This document shows, piece by piece, positions 1 through 6,543 of a stretch of DNA of 64,000 nt (the first letter of the stretch is position 1; each line of letters begins with the position of its first letter). The notes beneath the pieces were generated by a model that saw only the letters and a list, made by a program, of their open reading frames with translations, was not told the DNA's origin and did no database searches. Source of the stretch: an uncultured Acetatifactor sp. (lineage in GTDB: Bacteria; Bacillota; Clostridia; Lachnospirales; Lachnospiraceae); contig CAKSAN010000015.1 of NCBI GenBank assembly GCA_934436435.1, forward strand, positions 12,926 through 76,925. The letters are read 5' to 3'. The translations under genes were made by a program, and so were the position numbers.

Positions 1-2
1 CC

Positions 3-110
3 ACCATGGATCAGCTGGCTGAGATCGTGGAGGATTGTCGACAGGCTACCGCACAGCTGAACGTGATCGCTAACGAACTGAATGCCAATGCGAAGAAGTT
101 CCAACTCTAG
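3..110 (+). CDS. C-terminal end of a probable methyl-accepting chemotaxis protein (partial)
   Basis: The window opens inside a reading frame that ends at the TAG at 108-110. The visible 35 residues are an amphipathic helix with alternating small and hydrophobic residues (MDQLAEIVEDC, then TAQLNVIANELN) and finish in AKKFQL. That ending is typical of chemotaxis receptors, whose last helix of the coiled-coil signalling domain ends in a short hydrophobic-basic tail. A hairpin with a T tract follows at once. The identification rests on this tail only, and other long coiled-coil proteins cannot be excluded. The rest of the gene lies upstream of the window. Confidence 0.5.
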   Translation, partial: TMDQLAEIVEDCRQATAQLNVIANELNANAKKFQL

Positions 111-137
111 TCTGACGAGTAAATAGAGAATAGCAAG

Positions 138-177
138 GGGGCACTGTTACAGAAAAACTGTAGCAGTGCCCTTTCTG
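138..177 (+). terminator. Intrinsic terminator after the partial chemotaxis gene
   Basis: A near-perfect stem pairs GGGCACTGTTACAG (from about 139) with CTGTAGCAGTGCCC (158-171) around an AAAAA loop and is followed by CTTTCT. It separates the receptor from the sigma factor gene and overlaps the extreme upstream GTG of that frame. Confidence 0.8.
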
Positions 178-192
178 GAAAGGAGAAAGCCT

Positions 193-753
193 GTGGAAGA
201 TACAGCGATATTGGAACTGTACTGGGAGAGAAATGAACAGGCCATTGCGGAAACACAGAAGAGTTACGGGAAATATTGTTACAGCATCGCCTGGAATATC
301 CTGCATGACAGGGAGGATACGGAGGAGTGCCTGAATGATACCTGGATGCGGGCCTGGAATGCCATCCCACCGAAAAAACCGAATCGTCTGGAGTTGTTTC
401 TGGGAACAATTACCCGCAATTTATCGTTTGATAGATGGAAGGCAAAAAATGCGCAGAAGCGGGGAAACGGTATCATGGATACAACGCTGGATGAACTGGC
501 GGAGTGTATTCCCGCAGAGCATAATACCGAGGAGGCCGTGGAGGCCGCGGAACTGGAGCGGAGCATCAATGCTTTTCTGCATACCCTGCCGGAGCAGGAG
601 TGTAACGTATTCCTGCGCAGGTACTGGTTCGTGGAGGAATATGCGGAGATTGCAAAACGCTACGGAATCAACCTGAATACCGTGAAAACTTCCCTGTTCC
701 GCACGAGGAAAAAGCTGCAAAAATATTTGGAGCAGCAGGGAATCGTTCTGTAG
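193..753 (+). CDS. ECF-type RNA polymerase sigma factor
   Basis: This 186-residue protein has the sigma-70 region 2 pattern near its N-terminus (YSIAWNILHDREDTEECLND, about residues 32-51, followed by TW) and a region 4 helix-turn-helix at the end (EIAKRYGINLNTVKTSLFRT). It would redirect RNA polymerase to a small set of promoters. I chose the GTG at 193 because AGGAGA lies 6-7 bases upstream. The frame extends to a GTG at 166, but that codon is inside the terminator stem. The next gene, 40 bases downstream, encodes a single-pass membrane protein placed where an anti-sigma partner would be. The inducing signal is unknown. Confidence 0.85.
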   Translation: MEDTAILELYWERNEQAIAETQKSYGKYCYSIAWNILHDREDTEECLNDTWMRAWNAIPPKKPNRLELFLGTITRNLSFDRWKAKNAQKRGNGIMDTTLDELAECIPAEHNTEEAVEAAELERSINAFLHTLPEQECNVFLRRYWFVEEYAEIAKRYGINLNTVKTSLFRTRKKLQKYLEQQGIVL

Positions 754-793
754 ACAGAGAAGGAAAAGGCGTAGGAAGCAACGGACGAAAGCG

Positions 794-1432
794 GTGATAA
801 AGGATATGAGTGAGAGAAATAAGACGGAAAACAGCAGGAACAAGAACTCCAAAGAAGAAAAACTGTTCCGGGCGATGTCGGGAGTGGATGAAGATCTGCT
901 GCTTCGCAGTGAACAGAGCGGAAGTGGGAATACAGGAAAAGTGCATAAATTCCCCACACGCTATGTGAGCCGTATTGTGGCAGCCTGCCTGTGTTTTGTG
1001 GTGGCAGGAGTATTGTATGTGGCGATGAGCAGTACGAAAATGGCAGACAGTACCGGTAGTGCAGCTATGGCGACACCGCAGCTGGCATACAGTATTACTG
1101 CGGATACAGCGATACCGGAAGGAAACGAGGCAGCGGCGGAATTGCCGGAAGGCGCCATGGCGGAAGCAGCATCGGAGCTGCCGGAGAGTGCCCTGGAGGA
1201 GGCCAAGCTGGAAAGCGCCATGTCGGAAGCTGCGGATAATGAGATGCCGGTAACGCAGCAGGACAGCGGGGCGCAGGAGAAACAGGACAGTCAGATGAGT
1301 GCGGAGGATGTGGTATCCGGTGGCACCGGCGAAATGTCGGGGACTGACACGACGGCTGCAACACAAGAGGAAAAAGTCATGAAAAAGCAGGACAGACACC
1401 TGCCCGGCAAAATGACGAGGAAAGGATTATAA
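794..1432 (+). CDS. Single-pass membrane protein, probable partner of the upstream sigma factor
   Basis: The product has about 212 residues: a charged cytoplasmic N-terminus (about 55 residues), one membrane segment (RIVAACLCFVVAGVLYVAM), and an extracytoplasmic tail rich in Ala, Glu, Pro and Ser with recurring LPE.A.AEA units. Small membrane proteins of this layout directly after an ECF sigma factor are often regulators of that factor, which is the inferred role here. No folded extracytoplasmic domain is visible, and the gene stops 4 bases before the MATE gene, so it may be a shortened family member. The start could be GTG 794 or ATG 806; neither has a well-spaced ribosome binding site. Confidence 0.55.
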   Translation: MIKDMSERNKTENSRNKNSKEEKLFRAMSGVDEDLLLRSEQSGSGNTGKVHKFPTRYVSRIVAACLCFVVAGVLYVAMSSTKMADSTGSAAMATPQLAYSITADTAIPEGNEAAAELPEGAMAEAASELPESALEEAKLESAMSEAADNEMPVTQQDSGAQEKQDSQMSAEDVVSGGTGEMSGTDTTAATQEEKVMKKQDRHLPGKMTRKGL

Positions 1433-1436
1433 AGTA

Positions 1437-2786
1437 ATGAGCACGATAGAGAAACATGACATGACCCGGGGAAAGATACTGTTACCACTGGTATCTTTCA
1501 CGATTCCACTGGTACTGGGCAATCTGTTTCAGCTGACCTACAATGCAGCGGACTCCGTCATTGTGGGAAAATATGTGGGAGAGCAGGCACTGGCGGCAGT
1601 AGGTACTTCCACTCCCATTATGAATATTGCGATCCTGCTGATCAGCGGGATGTGCATGGGAGCCAGTGTGCTGATGAGCTCCCAGTACGGGGCGAAAGAT
1701 TATGATACCCTGTCAAGGCAGATCAGCACCACCATGCTGGCGGGCTGTGGATTCTCAGTGGTATTCTCACTGGTTATGCTGTTGCTGGCCACGCCGGTTC
1801 TTAGGCTGATCCGGGTGCCTGAGGCGGCAATCCCGGAGGCTGCGGCGTATCTTCGAATCATTTTCATGGGCCTGATCTTTACGTTTATGTATAATTTCCT
1901 GGCCAACACCATGCGGGCGCTGGGAGACAGCAAGACACCGTTATATTTTCTGGTGATCAGTGCCCTTTTAAATGTTTTCGGCGATCTTTTTTTCGTTGTG
2001 GTACTGCGATGGGGCGTGGCGGGAAGCGCCATCGCCACGGTGTGCAGTGAGGGACTGTGCTGTCTGTTGTGCGGTATTTATATTAAGAAAAAGATTCCCC
2101 TTTTATGTCTTGGGAAAAAGTGGTGGGTGTTCGATAAGAGCCTGCTTGGTAAGACGGTCAGCTACGGCAGTACCAGTGCCATGCAGCAGGTGTGTCTGCA
2201 ACTGGGCAAGCTGATCATACAGTCTGTGGTCAATACACAGGGGGTGGCTGTCATGGCAGCATTTACCGCGGTGAACCGGGTGGATGATTTTGCCTACACA
2301 CCGCAGCAGAATATCGGGCATGCCATGACAACTTTTCTGGCACAGAACAAAGGGGCCGGACACAAAGAGCGGATGAAGAAGGGATTCCAGACGGGCCTGT
2401 TGATCGAACTGGTCTATTCCATTGGTCTGTTTTTCATGATTTGGGGACTGGCTCCGCAGATCATGACATTGTTTGCCGAGGACGGGGATACACAGGTGGT
2501 ATCTCTGGGAATCAGTTATCTGCATCTGATCTCCTGGATGTATATTCTGCCGGGCCTGACCAATGGTATTCAGGGGTTCTTCCGGGGGATCGGCGATCTG
2601 AAAGTGACATTGTACAGTACTTTTATGAATATGTTCGGCAGAGTTGTGGCAGTATTTGTAATGATCCGTCTGTTGCACATGAACTTCGCCAGTCTGGCCT
2701 GGGCGAATATGATCGGCTGGATCGTGATGATGTTGTTTGAGGTCCCGCTGTTAGTGAAGTCCCTGCGGAACGGCGAGTGCGGGTAG
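1437..2786 (+). CDS. MATE family multidrug/Na+ antiporter
   Basis: A 449-residue polytopic membrane protein with the length and twelve-helix pattern of MATE (NorM/DinF type) exporters. The N-terminal signature ILLPLVSFTIPLVLGNLFQ, then YNAADSVIVGKYVGEQALAA, is characteristic, and the second half repeats the fold (FTAVNRVDDFAYTPQQNIG). Such proteins export cationic drugs or metabolites in exchange for Na+ or H+. AGGAAAGGA precedes the ATG, and the gene starts 4 bases after the sigma-associated membrane protein, so the three genes from 193 are probably one operon. The substrate cannot be predicted. Confidence 0.9.
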   Translation: MSTIEKHDMTRGKILLPLVSFTIPLVLGNLFQLTYNAADSVIVGKYVGEQALAAVGTSTPIMNIAILLISGMCMGASVLMSSQYGAKDYDTLSRQISTTMLAGCGFSVVFSLVMLLLATPVLRLIRVPEAAIPEAAAYLRIIFMGLIFTFMYNFLANTMRALGDSKTPLYFLVISALLNVFGDLFFVVVLRWGVAGSAIATVCSEGLCCLLCGIYIKKKIPLLCLGKKWWVFDKSLLGKTVSYGSTSAMQQVCLQLGKLIIQSVVNTQGVAVMAAFTAVNRVDDFAYTPQQNIGHAMTTFLAQNKGAGHKERMKKGFQTGLLIELVYSIGLFFMIWGLAPQIMTLFAEDGDTQVVSLGISYLHLISWMYILPGLTNGIQGFFRGIGDLKVTLYSTFMNMFGRVVAVFVMIRLLHMNFASLAWANMIGWIVMMLFEVPLLVKSLRNGECG

Positions 2787-2837
2787 AGTAGGCATGTGGC
2801 GGACGGTCGCGGAGGCATCGGGAAAAGCCGGAGAGCC

Positions 2838-2970
2838 TTGGCAGCTGGGTGCGGAAGGCAGTGCCGAAAGCCGGGAGGTATAGTGGCTGAATGCGGGAAG
2901 CAGCGCGAGAGCCGGAAGCGGATAGCGGCCGAATGCGAGATGCAATGCCGAGAGCCGGAAGCGGATAGAG
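2838..2970 (+). repeat. Imperfect ~42-bp tandem repeat between the MATE gene and sfsA
   Basis: Two clear neighbouring units end in the identical string GAGAGCCGGAAGCGGATAG (near 2907 and 2949, 42 bases apart). A more diverged unit precedes them (GCCGAAAGCCGGGAGGTATAG near 2863). The frame is open through the block, which would add 65 basic, repetitive residues to SfsA, but these resemble nothing in that family. I therefore read the block as non-coding repeat DNA. Confidence 0.6.
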
Positions 2971-2990
2971 TTAAAAATAGGAAATTTGGT

Positions 2991-3656
2991 ATGAAATATG
3001 GAAAAATCGTAGAAGGAAAGTTCATTGACCGCCCCAACCGGTTTATTGCCCATGTGGAGATCGACGGAAAGGCGGAAACCGTGCATGTGAAAAATACGGG
3101 AAGATGCCGGGAACTGCTGCGCCCCGGGGCGGCGGTCCGCCTGGAAGAGTCGGACAATCCCGCCAGAAAGACCCGGCATGATCTGGTGGCGGCCTATAAG
3201 GACAACATCGGCTGGGTCAATATTGACAGCCAGGCCCCAAACAAGGTCGTGAAGGAATGGCTGGAGACGCAGGGATTTGATGTGGTCAGACCGGAGTACA
3301 CCTATGGCAATTCCCGCATTGATTTCTACATGGAAAAAGGGAACCGCAAAATCCTCATGGAAGTGAAGGGCTGTACTCTGGAGATCGACGGCATCGGCTA
3401 TTTCCCCGATGCCCCCACCGAACGAGGGGTGAAGCACCTGCGGGAACTGGCCGCAGCACGACAGGCTGGGTATGAATGCGCGGTTGCCTTCGTGATCCAG
3501 ATGGAGGGAGTGACGGAAGTCCGACCTTATATGGAAATGCAGCCGGAATTCGGTACCGCCCTGGCGGAGGCCGAAGCCGCCGGGGTAAAGGTATTGTTTC
3601 TGCCCTGTAAGGTAGGAAGAGACTGGCTGAAGATAAATAGAAAGTTAGTGAAATAA
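2991..3656 (+). CDS. sfsA: SfsA family protein (sugar fermentation stimulation protein, nuclease-like fold)
   Basis: This 221-residue protein matches SfsA over its full length. It has an N-terminal OB-like part (MKYGKIVEGKFIDRPNRFIA; HVKNTGRCRELL) and a C-terminal PD-(D/E)XK-like nuclease fold (NSRIDFYME, then ILMEVKGCTLE, and FPDAPTERGVKHLREL). The family binds nucleic acid; its physiological role is poorly defined. I chose ATG 2991, preceded by AGGAAA, because homology begins there. The upstream in-frame extension is repeat DNA. No promoter was identified; it could be read through from the MATE gene. Confidence 0.9.
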   Translation: MKYGKIVEGKFIDRPNRFIAHVEIDGKAETVHVKNTGRCRELLRPGAAVRLEESDNPARKTRHDLVAAYKDNIGWVNIDSQAPNKVVKEWLETQGFDVVRPEYTYGNSRIDFYMEKGNRKILMEVKGCTLEIDGIGYFPDAPTERGVKHLRELAAARQAGYECAVAFVIQMEGVTEVRPYMEMQPEFGTALAEAEAAGVKVLFLPCKVGRDWLKINRKLVK

Positions 3657-3677
3657 ATATATGTATTTCCAAAGAAA

Positions 3678-3919
3678 GGGCACAGCAACGATAAATTCGA
3701 TGTCTGTGCCCTTCCTTTTGTTTAAAAATGGGTACAATGCAAGAGAACGCGTCGCGCTGTGCCCACAGTTTGTTCTAAAATGGGCACAGCACAAGAAGAT
3801 AAGCTGCTTTGTGCCCATAGCCTGCTTTAATATGGGCACAACACAAGAAGGCAAGTCGCTCTGTGCCCACAACTCCTGTCAAAGAGGGTACAGCATTTGA
3901 ATTATAAGAGTTTGTGCCC
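3678..3919. repeat. Array of five 52-bp units, each an inverted repeat (GGGCACA...TGTGCCC)
   Basis: GGGCACA or its variant GGGTACA begins at 3678, 3730, 3782, 3834 and 3886, an exact 52-base spacing. In each unit the partner TGTGCCC (or TTGTGCCC) lies about 20 bases further on: 3705-3711, 3758-3764, 3810-3816, 3862-3868 and 3913-3919. The segment between the arms is partly conserved (AGCACAAGAAG), as is the run before the next unit (TTTAAAAT or TTTAATAT). Neighbouring arms can also pair across units, for example TGTGCCCATA (3810-3819) with TATGGGCACA (3831-3840). The period is not a multiple of three, so the open frames crossing it are not repeated peptides. The array sits between the convergent genes sfsA and thiT. 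Confidence 0.85.
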
Positions 3920-3940
3920 TTGACATATCAGGCATAAAAA

Positions 3941-4198
3941 AAAGCAGAACGCCCACGGCGGATGGAATGTCCTTCCGAGGATGTTTGTCGAAGGGTGGCG
4001 ATATTTTCTCGAAAAGTGATGAATAATCAGGGTGGAGCGAACACGATGTTCGCGACAGGCGGCCGGCGACATGGATGTCGCCTGGAGCCGTGCCCGTGCG
4101 GATTAGAACCGCTATTCACTTTTCGCCAGAAAATTCCCACCCGGAGACCTTACATCGAGGAAGGATGTTCCGTTCGCCGTGGGCGTTCGTCCGGCTTT
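3941..4198. repeat. 258-nt foldback element or structured RNA with long pairing arms
   Basis: The ends pair perfectly: GAACGCCCACGGCG (3947-3960) with CGCCGTGGGCGTTC (4175-4188). Next, GGAATGTCCTTCC (3964-3976) pairs with GGAAGGATGTTCC (4159-4171); as RNA all 13 positions pair, two of them as G.U. Further in, GGGTGG and CGAAAAGTGA face CCACCC and TCACTTTTCG. The top carries small hairpins: GCGAACA-cga-TGTTCGC (4037-4053), GGCGACA-tgga-TGTCGCC (4065-4082) and GCGG-attagaa-CCGC (about 4098-4112). It lies between convergent genes. I cannot name a family. Confidence 0.7.
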
Positions 4199-4216
4199 AT
4201 TACACTAACTTTCTAG

Positions 4217-4939
4217 TTAGTCATTCAACGCCATATCCTTCAGTTTCGCAAACAGATTTCGAACCGGTTTGACGCTTAAGATTACCAGAGTCACGGCTGC
4301 TTCGGCGAAAATATAGATAGCATTGTAGGCGAGGGAATAGGGCAGGGGATCCCAGCCTTCCCAGGCATAGTAGCCGAAGAAGATCCAGCCGGAAATTACG
4401 GCAAATACATATCTTCCCAGAACACCGGCAATATATCCCTTGATCAGACCGAACTTCGCATTGGAGAAGAGGCCGGACAGACCCAGTGCACCGAAGGCCA
4501 GCAGATAATCAACGACCAGCTGCATGGGATATAACACATAGGGATCAATGAGGAGCTGCAAAACTCCGTAAGCGACACCGGTGGCAATACCGGCACCGAG
4601 ACCGAACCAGTAGCCGGGCAGGCAGATCACCAGCATGGATAACAGGGTGATGGAACCGCCGGTAGGAAAATGGAACAATTTGATATTGGAGAGAACGGTT
4701 CCCAGAGCAATGGCCATGGCGCAGAATGCCAGCTGCTTTACGGTAAGCTTGCCACGCTTCATCTTGGGATCGGCATCGGAAGAAACGGAAGCTGCCGTAG
4801 CTTTTTTCATCTGCATGCGGGCAAATAAAACGGCAACCGCCAACAGCGCGATCAGAATGACTACCAACAGGACATTTCCCAGAGTAGTGGGGGTATAAGT
4901 AGTCTCTCCCCAGTCATTGGTAACAGCAGTGTACAACAT
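4217..4939 (-). CDS. thiT: Thiamine ECF transporter S component ThiT
   Basis: The 240-residue membrane protein contains the ThiT signatures FPTGGSITLLSML, YGVLQLLIDPY, QLVVDYLLAFGALGLSG and GRYVFAVISGWIFFGYYAWEG. In this family these regions form the six-helix thiamine-binding fold that works with the EcfA/EcfT energising module. It is longer than typical ThiT proteins (about 180 residues) because of an N-terminal membrane segment (about residues 16-40) and a short Lys-rich linker. ATG 4939 is chosen because AGGAGG precedes it by 8 bases. A TPP riboswitch and a strong promoter lie upstream, confirming thiamine as the regulating ligand. Confidence 0.93.
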   Translation of the reverse strand: MLYTAVTNDWGETTYTPTTLGNVLLVVILIALLAVAVLFARMQMKKATAASVSSDADPKMKRGKLTVKQLAFCAMAIALGTVLSNIKLFHFPTGGSITLLSMLVICLPGYWFGLGAGIATGVAYGVLQLLIDPYVLYPMQLVVDYLLAFGALGLSGLFSNAKFGLIKGYIAGVLGRYVFAVISGWIFFGYYAWEGWDPLPYSLAYNAIYIFAEAAVTLVILSVKPVRNLFAKLKDMALND

Positions 4940-4970
4940 AAAAAAATCCTCCTTCGTGTGCGCGAGGAGG
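4940..4970 (-). promoter_or_regulatory. Expression-platform hairpin that contains the thiT Shine-Dalgarno sequence
   Basis: On the minus strand CCTCCTCG (4970-4963) pairs with CG-A-AGGAGG (4956-4948), and seven U residues (4946-4940) run directly into the ATG of thiT. The right arm is the ribosome binding site itself. The hairpin could therefore act as an intrinsic terminator, as a translation block, or both, when the upstream riboswitch binds TPP. Confidence 0.7.
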
Positions 4971-5016
4971 GACAACATCGTATCCATGCAGATATTATAA
5001 TGCTGCATGAACAAAG

Positions 5017-5111
5017 TGCTTCCTTACGCCGGTATTATCCGGTTCAAGTAGTGAGGGTTAGAAGCGAAGCCTTGACGGCGGCACTTCAATCTCAGCGATG
5101 TGCTCCCCTAG
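5017..5111 (-). promoter_or_regulatory. TPP (thiamine pyrophosphate) riboswitch
   Basis: Read on the minus strand, the segment contains the conserved blocks of the THI element in order: GGGGAGC, GCTGAGATTG, AACCCTC, ACTTGAACCGGATAAT and ACCGGCGTAAGGAAGC. The spacing and the P3/P4 pairings match the class. It sits about 80 bases upstream of thiT, between its promoter and the SD-containing hairpin. Confidence 0.95.
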
Positions 5112-5133
5112 CGGATATTCTATTTACCTGTTT

Positions 5134-5162
5134 ACTATAGTGCTTTATCACGGTAGTGTCAA
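5134..5162 (-). promoter_or_regulatory. Sigma-A promoter of the thiT riboswitch transcript
   Basis: On the minus strand a perfect -35 box TTGACA (5162-5157) and -10 box TATAGT (5139-5134) are separated by 17 bases. Transcription would begin near 5127, just before the riboswitch. Confidence 0.85.
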
Positions 5163-5180
5163 GCACTTACTTTCCAAACG

Positions 5181-5320
5181 GCCCGGTGAAACGCCCGGGC
5201 GAATGAGTAGTGTCAGGTGGTTGCTTCCGAAATGCCCGGGCGAATGAGCAGTGTCAGGCGGTTGCTTCCGAAAAAAGCCCGGTGAAACGTCCGGACGAAC
5301 GAGCAGTGTCAAGCGGATCA
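5181..5320. repeat. Imperfect 41-bp direct repeats between thiT and the HAD gene
   Basis: GCCCGGGCGAATGAG recurs at 5193 and 5234, followed each time by (T/C)AGTGTCAGG(T/C)GGTTGCTTCCG. A third, shifted unit carries CCGGACGAACGAGCAGTGTC at 5291. GCCCGGTGAAACG also appears at 5181 and 5278. The block is GC-richer than its surroundings and has no reading frame of its own that I would support. Confidence 0.6.
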
Positions 5321-5338
5321 GGGATCTGCCCGAAGTCT

Positions 5339-6133
5339 CTATAAAAAAGTTTTAAGTATCTGCAACACCCCGTTTTCCCAATAGGGAGCACAGGTCCTCT
5401 TTGCCGCGGCGATGACTTCTTCCCTTGCGTTGGACACGGCAAAACTTGTCCCGGCACTTTGCAGCATTTCGATATCGTTCAGATTGTCTCCGAAGGTACA
5501 GGTCTCATCCGGCGCGATCCCAAAATATTCCTGAAGAAAACGGATCGCAGTCCCTTTATTGACACCCAGAGGGTTACAGTCCATCCATTCTTTTCCGGCG
5601 GAAGCAAGCTTCGCCCGGGACTGCCAGGTGGGAGTAAAGACGGGAGCACACATTTCTTCACAGGCGGAAGGATGATATACCGTGAATTTGATCACATTAT
5701 CCACCGGCGTTTTCATAAGATCCGCAGCCTCACGGATGTCATATCCGTAGGAATCTGTGAGCCAACGGAACATCCGGCTTCCGGCATCTTCCGCCAGACA
5801 ATAGTCCGGTGTGGCGATAAAATAATCGCAGTCCGGTAATTCATTCCGCACCGTCTCGCACATTCCGTGCCAGATCTCTTCCGGCAAAGTATGCACTTTT
5901 AAAATCTCCTTCGGTGTGCGGACCACCGTACCGCCATCGGTGATATAGAGGAGCCTGTCACAGATGGGTGCAAAAAGCTTCCGTTCACTGATAAACTGTC
6001 TGCCGGAGCAGGCAACGAAAAGGATCCCTTTTTCGGTCAGTTTTTCAATGACGGTCATATATTCCGGATCCAGCATCAGCGTGCCGTCCTTTAGAAGTGT
6101 GCCGTCGATATCGGTTGCGATAAGTTTGATCAT
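5339..6133 (-). CDS. Cof-type HAD family sugar-phosphate/flavin phosphatase
   Basis: This 264-residue protein has all HAD motifs: DIDGTLL near residue 8 with nucleophile and acid Asp residues, the Ser motif in VACSGRQ, a Lys in the GVNKGTA region and the metal-binding motif FGDNLNDIEML near the C-terminus. Length and cap type match the Cof/YbjI group, which dephosphorylates sugar phosphates, FMN or PLP. GGAGG lies upstream of the ATG at 6133. It is read in the same direction as thiT, but the thiT promoter lies in between, so it is a separate unit. Substrate not predictable. Confidence 0.9.
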   Translation of the reverse strand: MIKLIATDIDGTLLKDGTLMLDPEYMTVIEKLTEKGILFVACSGRQFISERKLFAPICDRLLYITDGGTVVRTPKEILKVHTLPEEIWHGMCETVRNELPDCDYFIATPDYCLAEDAGSRMFRWLTDSYGYDIREAADLMKTPVDNVIKFTVYHPSACEEMCAPVFTPTWQSRAKLASAGKEWMDCNPLGVNKGTAIRFLQEYFGIAPDETCTFGDNLNDIEMLQSAGTSFAVSNAREEVIAAAKRTCAPYWENGVLQILKTFL

Positions 6134-6150
6134 AGTGCCTCCTGAAAAAA

Positions 6151-6396
6151 GATCTCATTACATCGTGAGCTCACGAATTCGCGCTATCGCGCTCTACATC
6201 CTGCTTCGCAGGATATTCGTTCGCTAATGAGCCCAGAAAAACAAATGTCTGCTTCGCAGCCGCTTGTTTTTCCTTGAGGCTCATTACATCATGATTCGCA
6301 CCTTCGGCGCTTAGCGTTGCTTCGCAACTATCATGATCCAATTCGCCGTTCGCCAATTATGCAAGCATATTGGCTCTCTTGCGCTCATTACATTAT
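6151..6396. repeat. Multi-hairpin repeat element with three CTCATTACAT copies
   Basis: CTCATTACAT occurs at 6154, 6280 and 6384. Between the copies are hairpins: CTCATTA (6154-6160) with TAATGAG (6225-6231) enclosing TCCTGCTTCGCAGGA; GAGCC with GGCTC (6229 to about 6281) enclosing AAAAACAA/TTGTTTTT; and ATCATGAT (6288 and 6329) enclosing GTTGCTTCGCAAC. TTCG loops recur. The block lies between divergent genes. A 61-codon minus-strand frame (6171-6356) crosses it but looks like a by-product of the repeats. Confidence 0.6.
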
Positions 6397-6543
6397 ATCC
6401 TACTGTCCCCCGGATTTGCAAACAGTATCTGGAAATACAAAACAGTTGGAAAATACTTATGAATATAGTATCTTATATAGTAGAAAAACGTTTTGGACGT
6501 GCCATGCGGGAGGACGCGGGCATTGGAAGGATAGGACAGCAGT

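Noticed and set aside
668..1399. 243-codon minus-strand frame opposite the sigma-associated membrane protein
   Set aside because: Composition rich in Cys, His, Arg and Phe is typical of a shadow frame. The plus-strand gene has a normal layout and neighbours.
3661..3900. Open frame of 79 codons (and a minus-strand one of 75) through the hairpin array
   Set aside because: The 52-base period shifts the frame at each unit, so no peptide repeat is conserved. No ribosome binding site precedes either frame.
3678..3919. CRISPR array
   Set aside because: The conserved parts are two 7-base arms, not a long identical repeat, the 'spacers' are related to each other, and no cas gene is in the window.
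6171..6356. 61-codon minus-strand protein in the multi-hairpin repeat
   Set aside because: It consists only of the translated repeat hairpins and has no ribosome binding site. It is explained by the repeat element.
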